A DNA stretch of 64,000 nt from Tritrichomonas foetus (Eukaryota > Parabasalia > Tritrichomonadida > Tritrichomonadidae), in the NCBI GenBank assembly GCA_001839685.1, contig MLAK01000749.1:62001-126000 (forward strand). Direction: 5' to 3'. Below the pieces are notes generated by a model. That model was not told where the DNA came from and ran no database searches. It saw only the letters and a program-made list of their open reading frames with translations. Shown one piece after another: positions 19,587 to 30,208 of the stretch; within the stretch, counting starts at the first letter, position 1, and each line of letters begins with the position of its first letter. A program made the translations under genes and the position numbers.

Positions 19587-20558
19587 ATGGCTGAAGAACA
19601 AAAACTAGAAACACCAGAATACTTCGATTATTTAACAGACGAGGAAAAGGAGCAATACCACATGCTCCAAAAAAACGTAGGGGCACCCGAAAATCGTTAT
19701 ACAAGGAATAGAAGATTAGCCACGCTTAGGGAATCGTTTGAAGAGATCAGAAAATTCTGCATTAGAAATGATGAAAATGATTGGAAGAGATGCATGGTTT
19801 GTGGAATCTGTTGGTTCAATAATAATATTGCAATCAATATTCGTCAGTTAAGAATGATTATAAATAAGAGTAAATCAACAATTAATGGTGCTCTTGCAAA
19901 AATGGGATATGTGACGGTTCCAACTAAAGGGGATGATGCAAATGAATTAATCTCAACTATTCCATATTTGGATGGAAAATATTTTGAAATGCGACAATGG
20001 ACAATTAGAAAAATGAAGGGGAAACCCGAAGATGAAGAAGAACAAAAGAAAATGTTATCAAGCGAAGAAGAAAAACAATTTTATAGTTTTATGGAAGAAA
20101 ATGAGAATTTTAATAATATAGAAAGTGTTGATTTTGATGTGAATTTCGAAGAACCTGAATTTTGGTTTAATGACTTTTCATTTACACATGATGCACAAGA
20201 AATTGATTTTAACAACAAGTTCGGATTTAACCTTAGCACACATTATGAAGTTAACACAGTCAGAATTAAAAGCGAATCAAATAAGTATATTTCCTACTAT
20301 TCTGACAAGTCATCCGATAAAAGTGATACAACATTTGAAACTAATATTGAAAATATCCTTGAGTTTAGTAAAATGAGTCAATTCTCAAAGATTTGTAACC
20401 AAGACACATGCGCGAAGCTCCTCGCTGGATTTTTCAAGATGAATGTGTCAATGTTGAGTTTTTACTACTTTTTGCCAATTGCATACTTGAAGTTCATTGC
20501 AATGTGCGCATATCAAGCACTCCTTGCTGGTGCTAGAGTTCCAAGGATCAGTTACTGA
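19587..20558 (+). CDS. Initiator-binding-domain protein (IBP39-like)
   Basis: 323 residues. Residues ~40-150 resemble the trichomonad initiator-binding domain: a helical start (RESFEEIRKFCIRND), CMVCGICWFNNNIAINIRQL and the recognition-helix region NKSKSTINGALAKMGYVTVP. In Trichomonas vaginalis IBP39 this winged-helix domain reads the initiator element of protein-coding promoters, and a C-terminal domain contacts RNA polymerase II. The rest here is acidic (~150-250) and ends in a hydrophobic helical segment (LSFYYFLPIAYLKFIAMCAY) that could be part of such a domain. ATG at 19587 is preceded by CCATCA, itself initiator-like. Assigned from remembered family pattern, without a search. Confidence 0.65.
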   Translation: MAEEQKLETPEYFDYLTDEEKEQYHMLQKNVGAPENRYTRNRRLATLRESFEEIRKFCIRNDENDWKRCMVCGICWFNNNIAINIRQLRMIINKSKSTINGALAKMGYVTVPTKGDDANELISTIPYLDGKYFEMRQWTIRKMKGKPEDEEEQKKMLSSEEEKQFYSFMEENENFNNIESVDFDVNFEEPEFWFNDFSFTHDAQEIDFNNKFGFNLSTHYEVNTVRIKSESNKYISYYSDKSSDKSDTTFETNIENILEFSKMSQFSKICNQDTCAKLLAGFFKMNVSMLSFYYFLPIAYLKFIAMCAYQALLAGARVPRISY

Positions 20559-20978
20559 GCGTATTTTCTAAATTATTTAAAAGGTATTTTTATCAATTTT
20601 ACTGAATTTTTTTCAATTATCTTTTGTTTCCATTTACTTTTTTTTTACCTCTCCTCTATCTCCCCCTTCGATTTGATATATATATTCTCTGAGAGATGGG
20701 AATTAATTAAATAATGAGATTCTTAGAAATATCATGACAATAAATAAAACATAGAAAAACTGATCTGAAAAGAATCATTGTGATATTTTAAATTCACTAA
20801 AGAAGTTAATAACTACTCCAGAGAATTACTATCCAATATATACACTCAGACAAAATTATCTTTTTTTTTTTCAATTCTTTTGAATTTTTGATGGCGACCA
20901 TATAAACTCACAAACTCAAAATTGATGGCCATGAAAAACGGTTATAGCCAAGCTATTTTTTTTTAGTTTCGATCTAAA
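20559..20978. other. Intergenic spacer
   Basis: Contains a C/T-only tract at about 20647-20670 (CTCTCCTCTATCTCCCCC), unusual in this AT-rich DNA, and a T run just before the eL18 gene. No gene seen. Confidence 0.4.
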
Positions 20979-21539
20979 ATGGGCGTTGATATGAATCATA
21001 GAGTGCTGAGAAAGACACGGCGCGAGCCCAAGTCCCAGAACGTACAATTGAAGATGCTCTTCAACTTGTACAGCTTCATTGCCCGTCGTTCAGGCAGTGA
21101 ATTTAATAAGAAGGTTGCACATCGTCTTTGTTTGTCAAACACTAACCGTCGTCCTTTGTCTGTTTCCAGACTTTCAGTCGCACTTAAAGAAAAGGATCAA
21201 GACACAATTGCCGTCGTCGTTGGTAAAATTGTCAATGACGAACGTTTACTCGAAGTTCCAAAGATGAGAGTTGTTGCTCTCAACTTTTCAGAGACAGCCC
21301 GCGCGCGAATTGTTGCAGCTGGTGGAGAATGCCTCACATTCGACCAATTGGCTCTCCTCAGACCAACTGGCGAAAATTGCCTCCTCCTCGAAGGCGACCG
21401 CAAGCGCCGTGAAGCTGTTAAGCATTTCGGACAAGCCCCAGGTGATGACAACAGCGCTGCTCGTCCAAAGGTCAGATCACACGGGCGCAAGTTCGAAAGA
21501 GCCCGCGGACGCAGGAAGTCAAGGTTATACCACGTCTAA
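20979..21539 (+). CDS. RPL18: 60S ribosomal protein eL18
   Basis: 186 residues, the family length. It begins MGVDMNHRVLRKTRREPKSQ and contains the eL18 hallmarks LYSFIARRSGSEFNKKVAHR, LCLSNTNRRPLSVSRLSVAL and the C-terminal GRKFERARGRRKSRLYHV. It is a structural protein of the large ribosomal subunit. Codons are clearly richer in C/G than in neighbouring genes, as expected for a highly expressed gene. The ATG sits 8 bases after TTTCGATC. An 18-bp inverted repeat follows 80 bases after the stop. Confidence 0.96.
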   Translation: MGVDMNHRVLRKTRREPKSQNVQLKMLFNLYSFIARRSGSEFNKKVAHRLCLSNTNRRPLSVSRLSVALKEKDQDTIAVVVGKIVNDERLLEVPKMRVVALNFSETARARIVAAGGECLTFDQLALLRPTGENCLLLEGDRKRREAVKHFGQAPGDDNSAARPKVRSHGRKFERARGRRKSRLYHV

Positions 21540-22531
21540 GATGTCTTGGTCTAAATTATGAGTAAATCTTTAAAAAAAAAATCGTCATTTTTTTGTTATT
21601 TTCGTATAGAGCAAAAATATTTTTACTTCACATTTCCTGTATAGAAAACGCGTTTTCATATCCATGTGGGGAAATGTGAAGTAAAAAAAAACTATTTCCT
21701 CTCGAACGATGCACAATTTATGATGCTCATTCATGAAGAATGCTTTTAACGAAGAGGAATAGTCTTCTTCTTCTTTGATAAAACAAGCTGAAGATTGATT
21801 TTCAATCATTTTCTTCACATTATAATGAAATTTCTCAATTTTGATTAGATTTTCCATGGACTAAAAGTCATGATATGGCTTTTATTAATTAATTTATATA
21901 TAATTTTGGAATCTCAGAGTGATCCTTTTCATGGATTGATTATTTTCAATATTTTTGACCAAATTTATTAATCGTTGCTTTAAAATAATTTATCAATTTA
22001 ATACCCTGATAGTTTGCTTTAGGAAACTATGAAAAATTGTATAAAGTGTTTTTCTGGTTGAAAAATTCTTTCCTCATTTTTGCGCGGGCCGTTTAAAAAT
22101 TCATTTGAGCAATTTTCGACTTCAAAAATTGGCTTGTGATGGTTTATGGAATCATAAAACCATATTGTCATATTATACAAGCATTTGTGTCCATTTCATT
22201 CATAGGAATTTAGAAAAATATGGCTATTGGATTGAAAACAAAAAAATATATAAACGATAAAAAGTGCAGGTTACTTAACTTTAACCTTATCAAGGTTAAA
22301 ACTTTTTTCATATATACTAATCAAAAGTAGTATTTTTATTTCTCATTTCTGAAGGGATATTTTTAATTCGTCATCAGAAAAATTCTCTCTCTTTTCTAAC
22401 CCCTAATGAAAAAGTCATATTATGCAATTCAAAATCTTTAAGATTGTTTAGAAAAAGTGAAAAAATGTTTAAGATATTTTGTGAAACCGTTAAATTTATT
22501 CAGAGAACGTTTAGATAGATAACTTTTGCGA
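21540..22531. other. Intergenic region with hairpins
   Basis: Nearly 1 kb without a convincing gene. Holds the 18-bp inverted repeat (21620-21687) and a perfect 9-bp hairpin TTTAACCTT-ATC-AAGGTTAAA (22280-22300). An 86-97 codon minus-strand frame overlapping the inverted repeat is not counted as a gene. Confidence 0.4.
21620..21687. repeat. 18-bp inverted repeat enclosing a 14-bp palindrome, 3' of eL18
   Basis: TTTTTACTTCACATTTCC at 21620-21637 is exactly complementary to 21670-21687, with a 32-base loop. Inside the loop GAAAACGCGTTTTC (21644-21657) is itself a perfect palindrome. Transcribed, it would fold into a long stem 80-150 bases past the eL18 stop. It could be a 3'-end structure, a boundary element or a small mobile remnant. 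Confidence 0.85.
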
Positions 22532-25500
22532 ATGGAGACTCTCACTCCGGAGCAAAAGAAAGAAATCAATGACAATATATTGATCATCCAAGGGTGGATT
22601 CATAATCCGTCGCTTATTCCGTTCGAAGATTTGATGCGAAATACTCATCCAATATTTGCTTCTCTTATCAAATCGATTACCGCTTTTCAAAAACCAGATT
22701 CTCCACTGAGTCCTTCCCAATCACATGGTGGTGGCTATAATTCCGATTTACCCAGGAATCATGGAATCACTTCATCTTACAGCAATTTCAACAATAACGA
22801 TACAGATAAAGTCGCCCAATTACGTTCACAAATCGAAAAGCTTAAACTCGAAAACGCCAATTTGAAGAAATCAAACGACACTCTGAAAAATATGAACGAT
22901 CGATCAAAATTGAATCCAGCTCAACCGCAATCGCCCTCAGCTTCTTCAGGATCACAAAACCCATTTTCTTCGCAGTCGAATGAACTTCAAAATCAAATCG
23001 ATTCCTTACTCAAAGAGAAGGCCACAATTCAAAAGCAACTTGATATTGAAAGACAAGAAAACATGAGCTTACAAAATAAAATTGAATTGGCAAAACTCAC
23101 TTGTGATAACCTTTCTTGTCAAATTGACGTCATGAAACAAGAAAAAGCGGAACTGAAACTTCAGGTTGAAGATTGGAAGCAAGATAGTGAATTCTTTCAA
23201 ATGAAAGTTGAAGAAGCGAAAAATGATTTCGAGCATATTCAATCTCAATATAATCAACTCCAAAAAGAGAAAAATTCACTTTCATCACAATTGAATGAAT
23301 CCAAAAACTTAAACAATACAACACAAGGAAAATTGACTGCATTACTGTCTCAATTCTCAATTAGTGAACAAACAGTTGCCAATCTCAATCGCCAAATAAG
23401 TGAAATTCAAAATCAGAAAGAACAATCTGACCAAAGATTAATGAATAAAACGCAAGAAAATGTAGAATTAACTAAGAAAATAAACGAGTTAACAGCAAAT
23501 TTATCCAAAAATCAACAAGATTCAATGAAAAACTCAGAAAAAGCTAAAGAAGACAATGATAAATTGAAAACCACATTAAATGATCTGAAAAATTCAAAGG
23601 ATAAACTTTTAGCACAAATAAGTGCTTTACAAACCGAAAATTCTTCGTTAAAAGAATTAAATATTTTAAATTCAGAGAAACTTTCAACTTTAACAATGAC
23701 TCTAAACCAAACTCAAGCAAATGACAAAACGAAAGAATTAATAGAAGCCCTTAATAATAAAAACAAAGAAGTAGATTCCCTTAAATTACAAACGAAACAA
23801 AATGAAAATGAACTACATTCTAAAATTAAAGAAAATAATGAATTAAAAGATCAAATATCTCAGAACCAAGAAACCATCAATATATTAAATACTAGAATTA
23901 AAGAACAATCGGATCAAATCGAATCACAAGCACTTACGATTAATGACCAAGCTGAGCAAATCACCCAGAAAATGGAAAGCTTGAAGAATTTGGAGGTTTT
24001 GAAAAATGCAAATCAATCATTAGATACAACTCAACAAGAACTCGTTGCACTGATAGATTCACTTAAAGCTGAACTCGCAAGTAATATTGAACAAGTTAAA
24101 ACTCTTCAAAAAACAAATACTGAAAATTTAGATAAATTGAAGAAGAGTCAAACAAGTGAGTCTTCACTGAAAGAAAAACAAAACCAACTTATTAGAATAT
24201 CCAAAGCCTTACAAATCACAAACAATGAGCTTAATAAACAAATTGCTGAAAAGGATGAAAGAATTAATAAATTAACTGACGAAAATAAACTATTAAATAA
24301 TCAAACCAATCCATCAAATAATATTAACCAATCAAATCTTAAAAACCAAACAAGTTTATTAAGTATGGATGAAAATGAAATCAAAGCAATCATCCAAAGA
24401 GATGAAGAATTATTGAAAGAAATTGAAAATTTAAAGAAAAATACAACAAATGATTCAAAACTTCAAGCACAATTAACCAAATGCACTGAGCAAATAACTA
24501 AACTAAAGAATGAGAAAAATAACTTGAGAAATAAATTAATGAGCATTGTTGCAATGTGTAAATATTTACAGAAAGCGAAAAATGATTTAACTACAGATAA
24601 AAATAATTTATCAACTGAAGTGAAAGAAGCTACTTCAAATCTTCAAGCAGCCAAATCTAAAGCTGAGCAACTACAAAAAGAAATCAACGAATTAAAAGAA
24701 AGTAATTCAAAGTTAACCGCCACTAATAAAAATCTGAAACAAATGAATCTCGGTGTTCTCAAGATTCAAAATGAATTTGAAAGATTGAGACAAGAGAATC
24801 AAAAATTAAATGAACAAGTCCTCGAATTTTCAAAAGCTCCAAAAAGTCCAAAAAATGCCGAACAAACCCTTGAGATTTCTAAATTACAGACAGAACTAAA
24901 AAAGAAAAAGACAGAAATTGAAGATTTAAAGAAAACAAATAAAAAAGCAATTTCAAAACTCGAAAAAGAAAACGAAAGTTTGAAAGCGAAGCAAATTGAA
25001 TTAACTGACCAAATTAATTATTTGGAAAGTAAACGTTCTGACGATTCTTTATCAGATTCGTCTGAATTAAGGCCACCAAACATGGCAGACTTGCGCAGAC
25101 AAAATGACATGTTGAAGAGACGAATTGAATTAATTTCGCAGAATTTCGAATTAGAAAAAATAGAAATTCAAACATCACTTGAGCAAAAAGAAAATCAAAT
25201 GAAACAACTCCAAGCTGAGATTGATCTACATAAATCATCACCAGCTAGATCAAATAATTCAGAAATTGAGAGATTAAGAGTAGAAAACAATCAATTGAAA
25301 GATAAATTGTCAAGATTGGCTTCAACGAAAGGAGGTTCAGCGAAATTTTATCAAATGAATAATTCGATATCAATTGATGAATTTCGATCAAGATCAACAA
25401 AATTCCAATTCGCAATTTCACGGCTCTTTTCGCAAGTTTCCTCGCGTTTGCTTGCGATGAACTCGAAAGTGTCATTCCTTCAATACAGACTTAAATTAAA

Positions 25501-25876
25501 GAAAGGTAAAAAAGACGTCAAAGTCCCACATAAATTATTAAATGTTCTTCAAGTTCTTGGAATACAGAGAAGCAGATCTAAACATTCACTTGATCAAGCG
25601 TGTGAAGATATATACAGAGCTGTTTATAGAATGAAGGAGAAACAATTCAATAATGATAATATATGCGATACACTTGGATCGTTGGTTGGAATGGAGGGAT
25701 TTGACGAATCAGAAATTCTAGCAGCGGTTCAAAAACGGCCCAAAAATCAAACACATCTTGAAGTGAAGTATAACTCCACGAAGAACACATTAAAATCGAT
25801 TAGAAGGCTTCTTCAAAAAGAAAGAAATAACGACGTGTTTGCTGAGGCAGTCCGCCAGCTATTTGTAAATCAATAA
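22532..25876 (+). CDS. Long coiled-coil protein (golgin/tether-like), 1,114 residues
   Basis: ATG at 22532 (METLTPEQKKEINDN) is the first true start; the open frame itself begins two codons earlier with TTG. Residues 1-70 are globular-helical, 70-140 Ser/Pro/Asn-rich, and ~145-920 almost continuous coiled coil rich in Lys, Glu, Gln, Asn and Leu. The last ~180 residues are a distinct non-coiled domain, STKFQFAISRLFSQVSSRLL to FAEAVRQLFVNQ. Such architecture fits a structural or vesicle-tethering protein. Trichomonad relatives tend to be labelled viral A-type inclusion-like only because of the coiled coil. Function unknown. Confidence 0.75.
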   Translation: METLTPEQKKEINDNILIIQGWIHNPSLIPFEDLMRNTHPIFASLIKSITAFQKPDSPLSPSQSHGGGYNSDLPRNHGITSSYSNFNNNDTDKVAQLRSQIEKLKLENANLKKSNDTLKNMNDRSKLNPAQPQSPSASSGSQNPFSSQSNELQNQIDSLLKEKATIQKQLDIERQENMSLQNKIELAKLTCDNLSCQIDVMKQEKAELKLQVEDWKQDSEFFQMKVEEAKNDFEHIQSQYNQLQKEKNSLSSQLNESKNLNNTTQGKLTALLSQFSISEQTVANLNRQISEIQNQKEQSDQRLMNKTQENVELTKKINELTANLSKNQQDSMKNSEKAKEDNDKLKTTLNDLKNSKDKLLAQISALQTENSSLKELNILNSEKLSTLTMTLNQTQANDKTKELIEALNNKNKEVDSLKLQTKQNENELHSKIKENNELKDQISQNQETINILNTRIKEQSDQIESQALTINDQAEQITQKMESLKNLEVLKNANQSLDTTQQELVALIDSLKAELASNIEQVKTLQKTNTENLDKLKKSQTSESSLKEKQNQLIRISKALQITNNELNKQIAEKDERINKLTDENKLLNNQTNPSNNINQSNLKNQTSLLSMDENEIKAIIQRDEELLKEIENLKKNTTNDSKLQAQLTKCTEQITKLKNEKNNLRNKLMSIVAMCKYLQKAKNDLTTDKNNLSTEVKEATSNLQAAKSKAEQLQKEINELKESNSKLTATNKNLKQMNLGVLKIQNEFERLRQENQKLNEQVLEFSKAPKSPKNAEQTLEISKLQTELKKKKTEIEDLKKTNKKAISKLEKENESLKAKQIELTDQINYLESKRSDDSLSDSSELRPPNMADLRRQNDMLKRRIELISQNFELEKIEIQTSLEQKENQMKQLQAEIDLHKSSPARSNNSEIERLRVENNQLKDKLSRLASTKGGSAKFYQMNNSISIDEFRSRSTKFQFAISRLFSQVSSRLLAMNSKVSFLQYRLKLKKGKKDVKVPHKLLNVLQVLGIQRSRSKHSLDQACEDIYRAVYRMKEKQFNNDNICDTLGSLVGMEGFDESEILAAVQKRPKNQTHLEVKYNSTKNTLKSIRRLLQKERNNDVFAEAVRQLFVNQ

Positions 25877-26038
25877 AAATATGAACTTCGAAAATTTCTT
25901 ACTCTTATGTGATTTGTTTTTCATGTTATTTGCTTTGTTGATGAATCAAACAACTTTTGATTTTGGTTCTTAAGGATAAAAAAAGAAAATTTTCAAAGCG
26001 AATGATAAACAATTTTACAGAAAAATAATAAAAACTTG

Positions 26039-27145
26039 TTAATGAGATCCAGCTTTGATTAATTCGAGTCTCATCCGCTGGATCATTTTGTCTACTTCAT
26101 CGAGGTGAAGCTCATCTCTCTCCCTCTGCATTCTAGCACTCATTCCAATGCTGGATCTGTCATTTGGCAAGGTTTTGCTGATTCTTTTTTCAAGTTCCAT
26201 TCTTTCCAAAGAAAGTGCTTCAAGTGAAGTTTTAATTTCATCAATAGTTAAACCAATCATTTCAACACCTGAATATGGTGAATTTTTAGGTGAATTTGAA
26301 TCACCAAACACAATTTGCTCTGCAAGGGCTGGATGATCTGGTGGAGCCCTCCTTCTGCCGCCAGTTCGTGTAATACTTGCTGGTGGTGTTAATGTCTTTC
26401 GAATCACTTCACTTTCACGATTAATTTCAGAAATACTTTCATTCACTAGTGTCTGTGATAAATTCGTTGGCGGCCTCCTTGGTGTTCCTATTTTTGATCT
26501 TGTTTGTGTAGGTGTTTGATTTAGACGAGAAGAATCACTTTCTTGTTGATTTCGACTTGGTGAATTATAAGGTGAAATATAAGGTGAATCATATGGTCGG
26601 TTAAAAAGTGAGCTGTTCTGGTAATGATAATTATTTTGATTTTGAAGGCTTATTTGGTTTCTTAATTTTTGATTTTCTTCTGATAAAAATTCAACTTTCT
26701 CGAGAGCATCTTGAAGTCGTTCGATCTGATGGCTTTTAGAATCAACTAAACTTTCATATTGCAAATTCAAGTTTCTTATTTGCTCATTTAATTTTATGAT
26801 CATATTATCTTTGTCAACACTTTCGGCTTGCCGTTGTAAATTTTCTATGACTTCGTTTTTTTCTTTCAGAATGAGCGAAAATCTTTCCTCGTTTGCAGAT
26901 AATTTAATTAGGCGCGCATCATATTCGTCCCTTAATTTTCTCATTTCTGCGGCATGATTACTCTTCATTTGATCTATTTGAGCGAGAAGCCTTTGGTTTT
27001 CCTCAAAAGCTTCGATTGCTAGTCGAGATGCGTTTGGCGTGATTATCGAAGAATCTTGAATTTCTGAAAACGACTGTGCTTGTAGCTTCTTCTGTAATTG
27101 TCGATGTTGAAGGGCAGCAACATATGCAGGAGAATCTAAACTCAT
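26039..27145 (-). CDS. Coiled-coil protein, 368 residues, unknown function
   Basis: ATG at 27145 (MSLDSPAYVAALQHRQLQKK); one codon earlier is a GTG. Residues ~45-175 are coiled coil (IEAFEENQRLLAQIDQMKSN). Residues ~180-280 are low-complexity with tandem-like SPY/NSP motifs (RPYDSPYISPYNSPSRNQQ) and SR-type sites. The C-terminal ~90 residues form a conserved-looking helical domain (IGLTIDEIKTSLEALSLERM, ERDELHLDEVDKMIQRMRLE). The family is not recognised. It converges with the long coiled-coil gene across 160 bases. Confidence 0.65.
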   Translation of the reverse strand: MSLDSPAYVAALQHRQLQKKLQAQSFSEIQDSSIITPNASRLAIEAFEENQRLLAQIDQMKSNHAAEMRKLRDEYDARLIKLSANEERFSLILKEKNEVIENLQRQAESVDKDNMIIKLNEQIRNLNLQYESLVDSKSHQIERLQDALEKVEFLSEENQKLRNQISLQNQNNYHYQNSSLFNRPYDSPYISPYNSPSRNQQESDSSRLNQTPTQTRSKIGTPRRPPTNLSQTLVNESISEINRESEVIRKTLTPPASITRTGGRRRAPPDHPALAEQIVFGDSNSPKNSPYSGVEMIGLTIDEIKTSLEALSLERMELEKRISKTLPNDRSSIGMSARMQRERDELHLDEVDKMIQRMRLELIKAGSH

Positions 27146-28443
27146 CACAATTTTAGAAAAAAATAACGCTAGAATTCACCTTTATTTTTACCTAAAATGT
27201 TGATTGCAAAAAGTTCGATGTATATCATAAAGCTCACAATTCTTGAAACATCATTATTTATGATAATATCAATTGATTGAAGATAAAGTTCATCACCTCT
27301 TTTTTTTTTTTTTTTTTCTTTTTCTGGTCTGAATAATTCTTTACCATATGGGCCTTGAAGAAAACAGGACTTGAAAAGAATGAATCATGCGAATTCAGAA
27401 TATTTAATTTTGCGGAGTGGAATGGAAACTGAGATGTCTCATTACGAACAACTTCTCGGATGTTCAGTATAAACATCACCTAAATCGTCTTCTATTTTGG
27501 ATCGCCCTTGTCATCTCTTTGTGAATAATAGATTCATATTGATTGCATTTTAAGTATAGCTGATGATGCTGTTGAATATTCTTTTAAACTTGAGCATTTA
27601 AAATATGATCTTAGAATTGGACACTTTTAAGTTTTTTGACATTAACTCAGATTTTATGAAGCATTTAAAAAATGATTTTAAAAATGAAACAGCTGCTGAT
27701 TCTATTGTTTAATTTTCAATGAACAAAGTTGGCAATGTTCTGGGATTTTCATTTTTAGACTCAACACTTCAGACTTTACAAAGCATTGAGCAAAATGAGT
27801 GCAAAATGAGCGACACATCAAATTTTCATTTTTCAAACAGAATTCATGAAGAAAGGTGAACTCTACTTCATTATATATATTCAATTGTTGATGATAAATG
27901 CTAATTTCGATAACTTATCATTACGATTTTATGAGTTAAATGTGAATTTCAATAATACCTATTCGTCAGGCACACAATGATTAAAAATTTGCAGTATATA
28001 TGAGATTTGATCATATACATTCACCACAATACCAAAGCCCAAATCTAATGACAATCAAATTACGATCGAAATGAGAAAAAAATAAATCATGAGTTAATCT
28101 AAGTTATATTTTAGTTTTCCTTTTTTAAGGTTACAAAAAAGAAGAAATATTAGCCTATAAGTGATAATTTCCTTTACAACAGGAAGGAAAGAGAATGAAA
28201 GATTGAATTCAAGAATAAACCATTTAATTTGATTTCAAACTCTATTGAATTTTTTTTATTGACCAATTCACTTTGAATAGTTTTTCATATAACCGATTTA
28301 TTATATACAAAGTCGAGATTAAAACCCGCCAGTTTTTAAGAAACCTAATTCACATTTCATAACTTTTTTTTCAGAAAATATTCTACTTTTTAACCAAAAC
28401 TCAATTTTTGTGAGTTTGCAAATTGAATTCAAAGCTTCTTCGT
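27146..28443. other. Intergenic region, no gene seen
   Basis: 1.3 kb of AT-rich DNA between divergent genes. A T run of about 20 bases starts near 27299. A 60-codon frame around 27702-27884 starts with TTG and has no homology I can recall. Promoters of both flanking genes must lie at the ends. Confidence 0.4.
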
Positions 28444-29397
28444 ATGACACACTCTCCAAACACCGAAAAAGAAAGCATTTCGACCACACTTCCTCCGCCA
28501 AATGGCTGTACATCAAAATTTCTTGCCGCGTTTTATAAACCAAGTAAAAAACAGCCACTTCCAATTCCCGCGAATTTAAATTCTTCATCATCTCTTCAAT
28601 CAAGCGAAAATCATGCATTTGATCAAGCAGTCGTGACAAACAACACTATTGCCGAAGGTTCAACCGCAAATTCTTTCAACAGAGCCAGCAATACGTTGGA
28701 TAATAATTTCATTAACAATACTCAATCGAATGCAACTCTAAACAGTCCGGATGGCTCCAGCAATTTAATAAATTCAAATGCAAGTAATACTGACGCAAGC
28801 ATGAATGCCAATCAGAATTTCAATCATGCTAATAATCAAATAAATCACCATCTTCCTTTCACAATGGTTAAAAAAGGAAAAGTTCCCAAAATGGCATCTG
28901 TGCCACGTTGGTATAGTATTAATCCAGTTGAAATGGGGTTCATTCCGCGCGCTCACTGGAAAGATGAAACCGTTCAACTTGCTAAATTAGTAAACGACCA
29001 CTTTCGCGCCAAATCCACAAAAATGATTCGATTTGAACATAAGCTATGGAACGCACTATCAATAACAACACGCTTTCCTGATACTTATGGACTTGTTGGC
29101 GTCAAGTGGGTGACCCCAAACGTGATCAAAGTTGATCGAAAAAAATTCGGTGAAAGAATGCTGTGCTTGACGAGACCAAATGCATCACTTTTCAATCCAC
29201 AAGGATCATTTCAATCACACGGATTTGAAGAAGTATCTGCCGCAGATGCCATGCATAGATTGAAAATTCCACAAGCAGAAATTGCTGACGTTGATGAAAC
29301 AAAAGTGAGGCTGTACCAACATAAAACAACAAAGTTTACAATGCTTGCAACTCCTGAACAGATCGAAGGATGTCGTTGGCAGGCACCAGCAGCGTAA
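28444..29397 (+). CDS. Initiator-binding-domain-like protein, second member
   Basis: 317 residues from ATG at 28444; the open frame starts seven codons earlier with TTG. Residues 1-140 are low-complexity Asn/Ser/Thr. Residues ~140-280 match my memory of the trichomonad initiator-binding-like domain: KMIRFEHKLWNALSITTRFP, YGLVGVKWVTPNVIKVDRKK and ASLFNPQGSFQSHGFEEVSA. Its layout (helical start, GVxW strand, I-x-V-D, then the SHGF wing) parallels the protein at 19587. A role as a DNA-binding factor at promoters is inferred; no RNA polymerase-contacting tail is obvious. It ends GCRWQAPAA. Confidence 0.55.
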   Translation: MTHSPNTEKESISTTLPPPNGCTSKFLAAFYKPSKKQPLPIPANLNSSSSLQSSENHAFDQAVVTNNTIAEGSTANSFNRASNTLDNNFINNTQSNATLNSPDGSSNLINSNASNTDASMNANQNFNHANNQINHHLPFTMVKKGKVPKMASVPRWYSINPVEMGFIPRAHWKDETVQLAKLVNDHFRAKSTKMIRFEHKLWNALSITTRFPDTYGLVGVKWVTPNVIKVDRKKFGERMLCLTRPNASLFNPQGSFQSHGFEEVSAADAMHRLKIPQAEIADVDETKVRLYQHKTTKFTMLATPEQIEGCRWQAPAA

Positions 29398-29639
29398 TTT
29401 TTTCTCCCTTTTGATTAATCAATTTTTGTTGTATGTAAATTTTTGAATTTATTCAACTTTCTTTTTTGTCTCTCATGTTTTCATATTAAAGTTTTCTTAT
29501 ATTCTGTCTGAAGAAAGTCTGTTGAATGACGACAGTTGTTTCCCTTTTATTGCATGATTAAGATGAATAATGAAAACCAAAAAGAAAATCAAAATTGTCA
29601 ATATGATTTTTGAAGATTGGAAAAATTTCAGAAGATAAT

Positions 29640-30007
29640 GAAGAAGATAAAAATTATTCTAGTTTCTAGAAACATAGAAAAGCTTATTATTGTTTAAACA
29701 ATTTTCCGAAAACATATTGAACTATTTCAACAAGAAAGAAGATTTTGATAAAAATTATGAAAGAAAGAAAAATATATTTTACAATCATTGGCAACATTTT
29801 TAAATTATGAAAGAAAGAATGAAGATGAAATGGAAATATTTTCATATCTATTATCAACCAAAACATTCAACTTTTAAATTAAATACACAAAATGAAATAA
29901 TATCTTAAACAAGCGAAGTACAATTAGAAGAACTTGAACGAAAATATGAAGCACAATTAGAGATTTTTGAATCAATTTTAGCGTACTATAGTATTGATCG
30001 TCAATAA
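29640..30007 (+). pseudogene. Decayed gene fragment, coiled-coil C-terminus
   Basis: Three coding-like pieces follow one another in changing frames: IFRKHIELFQQERRF; LQSLATFLNYERKNEDEMEI followed by FSYLLSTKTFNF; and SEVQLEELERKYEAQLEIFE followed by SILAYYSIDRQ and TAA at 30005-30007. Their charged, protein-like composition is unlike random AT-rich DNA. No family can be named. Several frameshifts and stops make it non-functional as it stands. Confidence 0.35.
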
Positions 30008-30208
30008 AATAATTCCGTTTTTTGTTAACATTCTTCAATATGATAATTCTTTAAAATGATACTGGTTTAAAAGCTTCTCCAAATTCATTTTCAGTTAGTT
30101 CAAATGAGATATTTCATTACCTTTTAATTGATGAAAAGAAAAACCACGCTCACCATATTGGGTGAATATAACATCATTTGCCTGAGATTATTATTATCAA
30201 TCTTACAC

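Noticed and set aside
21585..21857. 90-codon minus-strand frame
   Set aside because: Much of it is formed by the inverted repeat behind eL18, and no homology is evident.
22526..22531. Earlier TTG start of the long coiled-coil gene
   Set aside because: TTG is not a normal start in this lineage; the ATG two codons later is used. The same reasoning moved starts at 27145, 28444, 41251 and 56327.
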